From Planctomycetota bacterium (GTDB lineage: Bacteria; Planctomycetota; Phycisphaerae; UBA1845): DNA of 18,885 bases. A model generated the notes under the pieces. The model was not told the DNA's origin, ran no database searches, and saw nothing but the letters and a program-made list of their open reading frames with translations. The stretch lies in assembly GCA_022561255.1 (NCBI GenBank), contig JADFRO010000013.1, positions 1 to 18,885 on the forward strand, given 5' to 3'. The translations under genes were made by a program, and so were the position numbers. This document shows positions 7,936-14,049 of this stretch, one piece after another (the first letter of the stretch is position 1; each line of letters starts with the position of its first letter).

Positions 7936-9564
7936 ATGGCATCCGGACTTCAAAGCAAAGTCGTTGAGCTGGACAAGCTCGAATCGATCGTGCGATCGGC
8001 GCGTTCAGCCGGCCGAACCATCGTGCAATGTCACGGCTGTTTCGACATCGTCCACCCCGGGCACATCCGCTATCTGGAATTCGCACGCCAACAGGGAGAC
8101 GTGTTGATCGTTTCGCTAACGGGCGATCTCGACGTGAACAAGGGCGATCAGCGCCCCTACATTCCCCAAGAGCTTCGGGCGGAGAACCTTGCCGCCTTGA
8201 TGTTCGTCGACTACGTCTACATCAACGCCGCACCGACCGCTCAGGCGCTGCTCGGCCGGCTCCAACCCAACGTCTACGTCAAAGGCCGGGAGTACGAGGG
8301 ATCGACCGATCCGGGATTTCTCGCGGAAAAATCGATCGTCGAGAGTTACGGTGGACGAATCATTTTCTCCAGCGGCGAAATCGTCTTCAGCTCGACGGAG
8401 TTGATCGAAAAGATGCCGCGCACGTCCCAAGGGCAATCGCATCGGCTTGGACGAATCTGTAGCGAAGGTGGGATCCATTTGCGGGGCCTCGAGACGATGC
8501 TCGAATCGTTCCGCGGGCTGCACGTGTTGGTCGTTGGTGACGTCGTACTGGACCGCTATGTCCTTTGCGATGCGCTCGGCGTGGCGAGTGAGGCCCCGAT
8601 GATGACGCTGGCGCAGCGAGACGAGCTCCGGTACGTCGGTGGTGCCGCCATCGTCGCTCGCCACATCGCCGCCCTCGGCGGCAGTGCCTTTCTGCTCAGC
8701 GCAGGTGCAAGCGCAGAAAACCACGATACCAAGACGATCACGGACGTACTCGGGAAAGAGGGCGTGGAGTGTCACCTGATCGATGCCCGCCCGAGCATCG
8801 TCGAAAAGACGCGATTCCTGGCGGAGGACCGCAAGCTGTTTAAGGTTGATCGAGCGCAGCGCATTCCGCTCGACTCCGTAGCGCAGCGCCGCGCCGCACT
8901 CATCATGGAGCAGCACGCCAGGAGTGTCGACGCCGTCATTCTGTGCGACTTCGGCTACGGGATGATCACCGCTTCGCTCCTCAATCGCGTGTTGCCCACG
9001 CTACGCCAGAACGTCAGGACACTAACCGCCGACGTGAGCGGCGGCCGGGCGAATCTGCTGAATTTCAAACACGTCGATCTACTCTGCCCCACGGAGCGCG
9101 AGGTCCGTGTGATGCTCAACGACCACGACTCCGGCCTGTCGAGTGTCGCGTGGGAACTACTGCGACGAACCCAGGCCAGACATCTTCTCGTAACGCTCGA
9201 AAAGCGTGGCATGCTCGTGTTCGAACGCCGAAGTCAGCAGCGCGACTCCGCCGATTGGTCTGCGAGACTCCAGAGCGAACAGCTTCCCGCGTTTACGGAT
9301 CACGCCGTGGATCATCTTGGCTGCGGTGATGCGCTCTTGGCTGCGTCCACCCTGGCGCTGGCGAGTGGCGCGACCCTGATGCAATCCGCCTACCTTGGCA
9401 ACGCGGCGGCGGCGATAGAGGCAAGCCTCCTTGGGAATCATCCGGTCGAGGTGGACGTTTTGCGTGAGTGGCTGCGCCAGCGCCGCGAGTTAACGATAGC
9501 GAGTTCCGCCGACGAGTCGCCAATCGATGTGGATCAGCGGGCGTCGGCGATCGCCGGACGGTAG
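7936..9564 (+). CDS. Bifunctional ADP-heptose synthase-like protein, adenylyltransferase then PfkB kinase
   Basis: This 542-residue fusion combines the two HldE (RfaE) activities, but in reverse order to the E. coli protein. Residues about 12-160 form a nucleotidyltransferase with CHGCFDIVHPGH (32-43, the HxGH site), followed by YVKGREYEG and SSGEIVFSSTELIEK. Residues about 193-515 form a PfkB-type sugar kinase: VVGDVVLDRYV at the start, RYVGGAAIVARHIAALGG (232-249), a CDFGYGMI strand, LLCPTEREV, and the ATP/catalytic site DHLGCGDALLAA (459-470) ending in the expected catalytic Asp465. By analogy it phosphorylates heptose 7-phosphate and then makes ADP-heptose. It is followed 34 bases later by a thioesterase gene. 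Nearby lptFG and a GT9 gene support an LPS role; a different sugar substrate is possible. Confidence 0.82.
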   Translation: MASGLQSKVVELDKLESIVRSARSAGRTIVQCHGCFDIVHPGHIRYLEFARQQGDVLIVSLTGDLDVNKGDQRPYIPQELRAENLAALMFVDYVYINAAPTAQALLGRLQPNVYVKGREYEGSTDPGFLAEKSIVESYGGRIIFSSGEIVFSSTELIEKMPRTSQGQSHRLGRICSEGGIHLRGLETMLESFRGLHVLVVGDVVLDRYVLCDALGVASEAPMMTLAQRDELRYVGGAAIVARHIAALGGSAFLLSAGASAENHDTKTITDVLGKEGVECHLIDARPSIVEKTRFLAEDRKLFKVDRAQRIPLDSVAQRRAALIMEQHARSVDAVILCDFGYGMITASLLNRVLPTLRQNVRTLTADVSGGRANLLNFKHVDLLCPTEREVRVMLNDHDSGLSSVAWELLRRTQARHLLVTLEKRGMLVFERRSQQRDSADWSARLQSEQLPAFTDHAVDHLGCGDALLAASTLALASGATLMQSAYLGNAAAAIEASLLGNHPVEVDVLREWLRQRRELTIASSADESPIDVDQRASAIAGR

Positions 9565-9598
9565 CGTCGCATCTTCCCGCGGAAAAGGCGGTAGCAAC

Positions 9599-10024
9599 GT
9601 GTTGAACACGCCGCAAGGCCAAGCCATCCTCGAAAGGATCAAACGCATCCCGATTTTTGAGACGTTGGGGATGCGGATCACAGCCTTCGGCGAAGGGTAT
9701 TGTGAAGCCGTCGTGCCCCACCGCCGGGAATTCGACGGGGTGTACGGCTCGTATCACGGCGGCCTGCTCATGACCGCGGCCGACAGCATCGCGTGCTTCG
9801 CAATCTTTACGCAAACCGGCGCCGATCAACATCTTACAACAACCGACATGAGCATCCGTTTCCTCGCACCCTGCCAGACGAACGTCGTTGTAAGGGCGAA
9901 CGTGATCAAACTGGGACGTACGCTCTGCCCCGTCGCGGTGGATCTTTTTGACGCGAGCGGTAAGAAGGTAGCCATCGCTCAAGTTACCTACATGCGGCTC
10001 GACAACAGCCCGAAGAAGGCGTAG
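9599..10024 (+). CDS. Hotdog-fold thioesterase, PaaI/4HBT family
   Basis: This protein of about 141 residues is the normal size for a PaaI-like acyl-CoA thioesterase. The catalytic region reads EFDGVYGSYHGGLLMTAADS, with His53-Gly54-Gly55 and Asp62 as in PaaI-type active sites. TTTDMSIRFLAP and AIAQVTYMRL are the expected later strands. The frame is open back to 9527 inside the preceding gene, but GTG at 9599 (or TTG at 9602) follows AAGGCGGT and matches the length of the family. It probably hydrolyses an acyl-CoA in the cytosol; the substrate is unknown. It is likely co-transcribed with the upstream heptose gene, though no functional link is evident. Confidence 0.82.
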   Translation: MLNTPQGQAILERIKRIPIFETLGMRITAFGEGYCEAVVPHRREFDGVYGSYHGGLLMTAADSIACFAIFTQTGADQHLTTTDMSIRFLAPCQTNVVVRANVIKLGRTLCPVAVDLFDASGKKVAIAQVTYMRLDNSPKKA

Positions 10025-10050
10025 CGGTTGCGGCGTAACCGTTGCGCGTC

Positions 10051-10074
10051 CGCGCGAGCTGAAGCCCGCGGCTC
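10051..10074 (+). repeat. Dispersed palindrome, copy C
   Basis: This copy lies 27 bases after the thioesterase stop and reads CGCGCGAGCTGAAGCCCGCGG followed by CTC. One stem base differs (GAGCT for GGGCT), weakening the hairpin. It is preceded by a smaller inverted repeat, CGGTT/AACCG, that might help end transcription. Confidence 0.75.
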
Positions 10075-10158
10075 TGGTGCTCATGAGTGCTACCCAAACG
10101 CGAACAATGGCCTGGCACGCAGGAAAATAAGCATTAGTCTTTCCAGAAACGATTCGGG

Positions 10159-10189
10159 CGTTACGATGGCGCCGCGTGAATCCGTAACG
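10159..10189. promoter_or_regulatory. Spaced 7-bp inverted repeat upstream of the AIM24-family gene
   Basis: CGTTACG (10159-10165) and CGTAACG (10183-10189) are perfect complements separated by 17 bases, about 50 bases before the next start codon. The spacing of 24 bases centre to centre would suit a dimeric regulator, but a chance repeat of this length is possible. Confidence 0.25.
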
Positions 10190-10235
10190 TACCGGGACGT
10201 TTCGGCGATACCTTCCGACAAATGGAGTACACATC

Positions 10236-11228
10236 ATGGCTAGCGACGGTGGTTGGTACTACGTGAAGGACGAGCAAACGATCGGACCAATGTCCGTCGA
10301 CGAGCTCAGGCAAGCTCTATCGGGAGCGGACGGGCCCAACACGCCCGTATGGGGACCGGGTGCGCCGGAATGGACCGCAGCGCGGCACATAGCTTCACTT
10401 GGAGTAGGGTCAACAAAGCTTGCCACGCCGCCGAAAGCTCCGGCCAAGCGTAAGGCCGACGAAATCGAGTACGAGATTTTCGGCGACGACATGCAGTTCG
10501 TAGAGGTGACCCTCGATCCGGGCGAGGTCGTCATCGCGGAAGCCGGCGGCATGATGTACATGTCGCAGGGCATCGAAATGCAGACGGTTTTCGGCGACCC
10601 CAGTAAGAACCAGGGGTTTTTGGGAAAGTTGTTCGACGCAGGAAAGCGGATGGTAACCGGCGAGTCGCTGTTCCTCACGACATTCGGCGCAATGAGCTCA
10701 AAGCGCGAGCAGGTCTCCTTCGCAGCACCTTACCCGGGAAAGATCATCCCGCTGCAGCTCGACCAGCTCGGCGGCGAGATCATCTGCCAGAAGGACGCCT
10801 TCCTTTGCGCAGCACGCGGCGTTCACATCGGCATTGCGTTCCAGAAGCGAATCCTTGCCGGGCTGTTCGGCGGCGAGGGGTTCATCTTGCAGCGGCTGAC
10901 CGGCGACGGGCTCGCCTTCGTCCACGCCGGCGGCACGATCCACCGGCGGGAGTTGGAGGTCGGTGAAATGCTTCGACTCGACACGGGGTGCCTCGTCGCG
11001 TTTCAACCGAGCGTCGAGTACGACATTCAGATGACCGGTGGAATCAAGAACACGATCTTCGGCGGCGAAGGATTGTTCCTCGCAACGCTCAAGGGACCGG
11101 GAACCGTGTGGCTACAATCGCTCCCGTTTACGCGCCTCGCGGGCCGAATCCTTGCGAACATGCCACGCGGCAAGGGCGAGGGCTCGATCCTCGGTAGTGC
11201 AGCCAATATCTTCGAAAGCAGGAGGTAG
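10236..11228 (+). CDS. GYF_2 domain fused to AIM24/TIGR00266-family protein
   Basis: The protein has 330 residues. Residues about 6-56 form a GYF_2-type domain: GWYYVKDEQTIGPMSVDELR, then a PVWGPGAPEWTAA segment, the usual pattern of this short module found in bacterial proteins and thought to mediate binding. A Pro/Ala/Lys linker (about 63-74) leads to an AIM24/TIGR00266 domain (about 76-315), with GDDMQFVEVTLDPGEVVIAE at its start, many glycine-rich turns such as GGMMYMSQG, LFGGEGFILQRLTG and FGGEGLFLATLKGPG, and the closing VWLQSLPF. This is a beta-rich fold of unknown biochemical role, sometimes linked to membranes. No signal peptide or membrane segment is seen, so it is probably cytosolic. 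TGGAG upstream of the ATG is the likely ribosome binding site. The gene appears to stand alone. Confidence 0.85.
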   Translation: MASDGGWYYVKDEQTIGPMSVDELRQALSGADGPNTPVWGPGAPEWTAARHIASLGVGSTKLATPPKAPAKRKADEIEYEIFGDDMQFVEVTLDPGEVVIAEAGGMMYMSQGIEMQTVFGDPSKNQGFLGKLFDAGKRMVTGESLFLTTFGAMSSKREQVSFAAPYPGKIIPLQLDQLGGEIICQKDAFLCAARGVHIGIAFQKRILAGLFGGEGFILQRLTGDGLAFVHAGGTIHRRELEVGEMLRLDTGCLVAFQPSVEYDIQMTGGIKNTIFGGEGLFLATLKGPGTVWLQSLPFTRLAGRILANMPRGKGEGSILGSAANIFESRR

Positions 11229-11253
11229 CAGTTGCTATACCGCCGCAGCTACA

Positions 11254-11400
11254 CTGACGCGTTCGCGTGATCGTAATCGTTGCGGCTACCAGCAGGAGCA
11301 ACGTCATCGCTGCCAAGTCCCCACGCGGAGACCGCTGGAACCGGCACAGGTTCAACCGCAACGGTTCCGGCCATGCCGCTCCCGCGAAGCGCAAAAATCC
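11254..11400 (-). pseudogene. Frameshifted C-terminal remnant of a second plastocyanin-like sorting-tagged gene
   Basis: Reading the minus strand from about 11400 gives GSGMAGTVAVEPVPVPAVSA then WGL; after a one-base shift the frame continues AAMTLLLLVAATITITRTR. The intact neighbour ends FSGMRGTVTV, VPVPTVSTWGLALL, LLMLVAGTIVIRR, so both the end of the cupredoxin domain and the WG sorting tail match. The rest of the copper domain is absent: the frame hits a stop just upstream and the intact gene's stop lies only about 30 bases away. It looks like the leftover of a tandem duplication. No start codon or ribosome binding site is visible. Confidence 0.6.
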
Positions 11401-11429
11401 TCTTATCCAAGGTTCACCCGGTCTCGGGG

Positions 11430-11876
11430 CTACGTCGCCATCTTCACCCGGCGAATGACAATCGTCCCGGCGACAAGCATGAGCAACACCAGCAGGGCTA
11501 AGCCCCAGGTGGAAACGGTTGGGACGGGGAGCTCGTTCACCGTGACCGTGCCGCGCATGCCGGAGAACACGTGGGGCTCGCAGATGTAATGGAATACACC
11601 GGGCGAGTTAAACACTTGTGTGAATTCGCTGGCACCGCCCGGTGAATGAAAACCGCCGTTCCAGCTCGTCGCCGCGCCGTCGTCCACTTCTGCAACGGTG
11701 TGAAAACCGCCGGCGAGCCCCGTGAAGTGGACTGAATCGCCGGATTGAATCGTCACGTCCGTGGGTTCAAACGTAAGGCCACCGGTTGCCAAGACTTCGA
11801 CGGTATCTGCGGCGGCCGGGACCACCAAGCTCAAACCAATCGTAGCCGCTACCGCTAATCGCAAAAATCCTATCAT
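11430..11876 (-). CDS. Secreted plastocyanin-like blue copper protein with C-terminal sorting tail
   Basis: This 148-residue protein starts at an ATG preceded by AAGGAGAG at ideal distance; the frame extends to 11990 but the upstream starts lack such a site. Residues 1-23 are a signal peptide ending PAAA. The mature domain is a cupredoxin: all four type-1 copper ligands are in place, His59 (GFHT), Cys99, His102 (YICEPH) and Met107 (SGMRGTV). The tail has VPTVSTWG (118-125), a hydrophobic helix (about 126-141) and Arg142-Arg143, as in IPTL-CTERM-type signals handled by exosortase-like enzymes. It likely carries electrons, or copper, at the outer side of the membrane after sorting. No partner oxidase or sortase is in the window. 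A dead paralogue remnant lies just downstream. Confidence 0.85.
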   Translation of the reverse strand: MIGFLRLAVAATIGLSLVVPAAADTVEVLATGGLTFEPTDVTIQSGDSVHFTGLAGGFHTVAEVDDGAATSWNGGFHSPGGASEFTQVFNSPGVFHYICEPHVFSGMRGTVTVNELPVPTVSTWGLALLVLLMLVAGTIVIRRVKMAT

Positions 11877-11955
11877 AACTCTCTCCTTCAGGCCCATGTG
11901 CAGAAAAATGTGTTGGAGGCCCCGACCCCGTCGGCGTAACCCACCCCCGAAAGCC

Positions 11956-11974
11956 CCAGCCGCCTCGCGGCTGG
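11956..11974. other. Perfect 8-bp hairpin in the plastocyanin leader
   Basis: CCAGCCGC (11956-11963) and GCGGCTGG (11967-11974) pair perfectly around a three-base loop. It sits between the proposed minus-strand promoter and the plastocyanin start. It could be a leader RNA structure, or a stray member of another palindrome family; there is no T-run beside it to make it a terminator. Confidence 0.5.
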
Positions 11975-11988
11975 CGATCCGAGCCGCC

Positions 11989-12018
11989 ATTGTACCAAAA
12001 ACAAGGGAGGCAGTTCAA
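11989..12018 (-). promoter_or_regulatory. Proposed promoter of the plastocyanin-like gene
   Basis: On the minus strand TTGAAC (12018-12013) is followed after 18 bases by TACAAT (11994-11989). Transcription would begin near 11983 and give a leader of about 107 bases carrying the hairpin at 11956-11974. Confidence 0.4.
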
Positions 12019-12067
12019 GGGGGATTTGGGGGGCTGGGCGGGCCGATCGGCGGAGCGAAACGCCGTC

Positions 12068-12095
12068 TTGACGGCTCATCCCAGGGGCGTATACT
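12068..12095 (+). promoter_or_regulatory. Sigma-70 promoter of rplM-rpsI
   Basis: TTGACG (12068-12073) and TATACT (12090-12095) are separated by 16 bases, close to the consensus. Transcription would start near 12102, about 40 bases before the rplM start, as expected for a strongly expressed ribosomal operon. Confidence 0.7.
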
Positions 12096-12143
12096 GCCCG
12101 GCTCGGCGTTGCCTAACAGGATGACCCGATCGGCGGTAAGACT

Positions 12144-12587
12144 ATGCCAGCGTGTAAACAGAGAAGTTTTGTCGCCAAGACGGGCGAGGTGGACCGTAAG
12201 TGGTACCACGTCGACGCCAGCGATCGTGTGCTCGGGCGCCTTGCGGTGAACATCGCGACGGTGCTGATGGGTAAACACAAACCCATCTACACGCCGCACG
12301 TGGATACCGGCGACTACGTCGTCGTCACCAATGCCGACAAGATTCGTGTGTCCGGCAGGAAGGCCGACACGATGAGCTATCCCAGCTACTCCTACTACCC
12401 CGGCGGATACAAAGAGCGATCGTACCGAGACGTGCTCAAGCAACATCCCGACCGAATCATCACGGAGGCGGTCCGCCGTATGCTTCCCAAGAACGCCCTC
12501 GCTCGGAAGATGCTCAAGAAATTGAAAGTCTATAACACCAACACGCACCCACACACAGCTCAAAAAACCGAGCCCTGGGTGTTTTAA
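12144..12587 (+). CDS. rplM: 50S ribosomal protein L13
   Basis: This 147-residue protein matches L13 throughout: KTGEVDRKWYHVDASDRVLG, the segment LAVNIATVLMGKHKPIYTPHVDTGDYVVVTNADKI, YYPGGYKERSYRDVL-type central residues, and the rRNA-contacting RRMLPKNALARKMLKKLKVY followed by HPHTAQKTEPW. Its length is close to the usual 142-150. L13 is an early assembly protein of the large subunit. It is followed 57 bases later by rpsI, the near-universal bacterial pairing, and is driven by the promoter at 12068-12095. Confidence 0.97.
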   Translation: MPACKQRSFVAKTGEVDRKWYHVDASDRVLGRLAVNIATVLMGKHKPIYTPHVDTGDYVVVTNADKIRVSGRKADTMSYPSYSYYPGGYKERSYRDVLKQHPDRIITEAVRRMLPKNALARKMLKKLKVYNTNTHPHTAQKTEPWVF

Positions 12588-12644
12588 GGAAACCGAATCG
12601 CGCCTCGCCTTCGGGGCAAGCGCCACGCACGGAGATGTGACACG

Positions 12645-13172
12645 ATGCCGGACTCGCCCGACACCGCAGCCAGTGACCCAACACCTGCAGAGCCCGCCGC
12701 GACGGACGCGCCCTCGACCGAAAGCCAAGCATCGGTCGAGCAGACCACTCCGGCCCCCGACAAGATTAAGACCCTTCCGAAAGAAAACCCCTATTACTGG
12801 GGTACCGGTCGACGCAAGGCGGCGGTCGCCCGCGTTCGGATTCGACCTGGAACGGGGAAGTTCATCGTCAACAAAAGGGAAGTGGATGCCTTCTTCTGCA
12901 TCGATAAGGACCGTAAGGCCGTCCGAACCCCCCTCAACGTAAGCGGGACGACAAAAGCCGTCGACGTCTTTGTCAACGTCGGCGGTGGCGGCATCAGCGG
13001 ACAGGCGGGCGCGGTCGTTCTGGGCCTTGCCCGTGCCCTGGTCAAAGCCAATGCCGACTACGAGCCCCTGCTCCGGGCGAAGCGCCTTCTCAGGCGTGAC
13101 CCGCGCCGGGTCGAGCGGAAAAAGTACGGCCAGCGCGGCGCTCGCCGACGTTTCCAGTTTTCCAAACGATAG
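12645..13172 (+). CDS. rpsI: 30S ribosomal protein S9 with N-terminal extension
   Basis: The protein has 175 residues, against about 130 for typical bacterial S9. The S9 core begins near residue 49 with PYYWGTGRRKAAVARVRIRP and runs through FVNVGGGGISGQAGAVVLGL, ARAL and KANADYEPLLRAKRLLRRDPR to the conserved C-terminus KKYGQRGARRRFQFSKR, whose last residues contact P-site tRNA. The first 48 residues are low-complexity, rich in Ala, Pro, Thr, Asp and Glu, and probably disordered. GGAG shortly before the ATG supports the long start. It is the second gene of the rplM operon. The stop is followed at once by a run of six T. Confidence 0.95.
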   Translation: MPDSPDTAASDPTPAEPAATDAPSTESQASVEQTTPAPDKIKTLPKENPYYWGTGRRKAAVARVRIRPGTGKFIVNKREVDAFFCIDKDRKAVRTPLNVSGTTKAVDVFVNVGGGGISGQAGAVVLGLARALVKANADYEPLLRAKRLLRRDPRRVERKKYGQRGARRRFQFSKR

Positions 13173-13186
13173 GTTTTTTCCAATTT

Positions 13187-13204
13187 ACCACAGCGGTTTG
13201 TGGT
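13187..13204 (+). terminator. Weak hairpin downstream of rpsI, possible terminator
   Basis: ACCACA (13187-13192) and TGTGGT (13199-13204) form a six-base stem with a six-base loop 15 bases after the rpsI stop. No T-run follows; the TTTTTT at 13174-13179 precedes it. This makes it a poor intrinsic terminator, although transcription probably does end in this convergent gap. Confidence 0.2.
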
Positions 13205-13313
13205 TCTGCGCGCAGTTTCTACCGGCTACAGCACCTACGCTTGAGTCTAAAGCAGTTCCCGCATTCGAATGCCGGGATCTACGCCCTTCTCGTAAACTCG
13301 AACGCGGAAAAAT

Positions 13314-13338
13314 CGCGCGGGCTGAAGCCCGCGGCTCG
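13314..13338 (+). repeat. Dispersed palindrome, copy D
   Basis: This copy lies between the convergent ends of rpsI and the PilZ gene. It has the full stem of copies A and B, with one loop change (CTGAAG for CTAAAG). Confidence 0.8.
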
Positions 13339-13365
13339 GAACAAAGACTTTGGAGCACAAAAACG

Positions 13366-13746
13366 CTAGCCGCTCGGGTCGTCGAAAACGAATTCCAGTC
13401 CGGCGATGAAGAACCCTCGCCCCGTGTCCGTGCAGTGGCGAACTTGTGCCCGGCCGTGGAAACTTACTTCCGGCTCGTGGACGGCGATGCCGAGCTCCAA
13501 CCCAGGCTCAAGGGGTTCGTCGCAGCGGATCCCGATCCCGTGCGTGCTCAGGTTGATCGACGTCGCCAGCGTATGACGCTCACCGGAGCCCTCGGTCGGC
13601 AACCAGAGCTCGACGGTGCTGGGAAAGGCCCAGCGCGGCGTTCTGCGCTTGCAATTGCGGCTTGATGCGTCGTTGTCGTGCTGCCGCTGCGAAAGAAGCT
13701 CTGCGACACCCTCCCGCGTCAACGGGCAGATTTCTGCAACGTCCAT
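13366..13746 (-). CDS. PilZ-domain protein, predicted c-di-GMP receptor
   Basis: This 126-residue protein starts at an ATG preceded by AGGAGG at six bases, so the longer open frame to 13923 is not used. After about 30 residues of helical N-terminus comes a PilZ domain with both c-di-GMP motifs intact: RxxxR as RRTPR (Arg34-Arg38) and NxSxxG as NLSTHG (65-70). Strands VELWLP, LELGIAVHEPEVSFHGRAQVRHC and FFIAGLEFVFDD complete the barrel. It has no output domain, so it is probably a stand-alone adaptor that changes partner when c-di-GMP binds. It is separated from the next minus-strand gene by 303 bases and probably has its own promoter, which I could not identify. Its target process is unknown. 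Confidence 0.82.
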   Translation of the reverse strand: MDVAEICPLTREGVAELLSQRQHDNDASSRNCKRRTPRWAFPSTVELWLPTEGSGERHTLATSINLSTHGIGIRCDEPLEPGLELGIAVHEPEVSFHGRAQVRHCTDTGRGFFIAGLEFVFDDPSG

Positions 13747-14049
13747 GGCTCCCCTCCTGCGGCGTAAGCCCCGTAAACTCAAGCGCCTCGTCACGAGGAC
13801 AAGACGCGTCCAACTCACTTCAAGGTGTACGATATCCCCCTCCGACCGGAACGTGACGCAACGGCGGCTCGATCCGCCCGATAACGAAGATCGGCCTGCA
13901 AGGACGTTGGGTACAACCGGCACGGGAGAGCATTTTTTGCGCTCGACTGTCGGGTCCGCTGGACTTCGGGCAACATCGGACGTGGCGAGACCGCGCGAGC
14001 CTAAGCCCGCGGCTCAGCGGGGCTTGGGGCCAGGGGAACAGGAAATGCT
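13747..14049. other. 303-bp intergenic region between the GT2 and PilZ genes
   Basis: This stretch holds the PilZ ribosome binding site, a small CCTCG/CGAGG inverted repeat near 13771-13783 and palindrome copy E. No convincing promoter, RNA gene or coding frame with family similarity was seen. Confidence 0.5.
13992..14015 (+). repeat. Dispersed palindrome, copy E
   Basis: This is the most diverged copy, CGCGCGAGCCTAAGCCCGCGG plus CTC. Its left flank GAGACCG matches the flank in the tandem 82-bp units, and GGGCTTGGGG follows it, also as in those units. So the shared element extends beyond the palindrome. Confidence 0.7.

Noticed and set aside
9293..10237. 314-residue minus-strand open frame
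   Set aside because: It spans the opposite strand of the heptose synthase end and the thioesterase, both well supported, and has no family features.
11877..11990. Longer N-terminus for the plastocyanin-like protein (starts at 11990 or 11897)
   Set aside because: The ATG at 11876 has an ideal ribosome binding site and begins a proper signal peptide; the longer forms would bury it.
12588..12644. Regulatory hairpin between rplM and rpsI
   Set aside because: GCGC ends pair around a TTCG-containing centre, but the stem has several mismatches and is not convincing.
12015..12728. 237-residue minus-strand open frame opposite rplM
   Set aside because: rplM is unambiguous on the plus strand with a good promoter; the antisense frame is a composition artefact.
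12970..13665. 231-residue plus-strand frame crossing the rpsI end and the PilZ gene
   Set aside because: It covers two real genes in other frames, runs through a palindrome copy and has no domain similarity.
13747..13923. Longer N-terminus for the PilZ protein
   Set aside because: The ATG at 13746 is preceded by AGGAGG at six bases, and the upstream residues do not look like PilZ protein.
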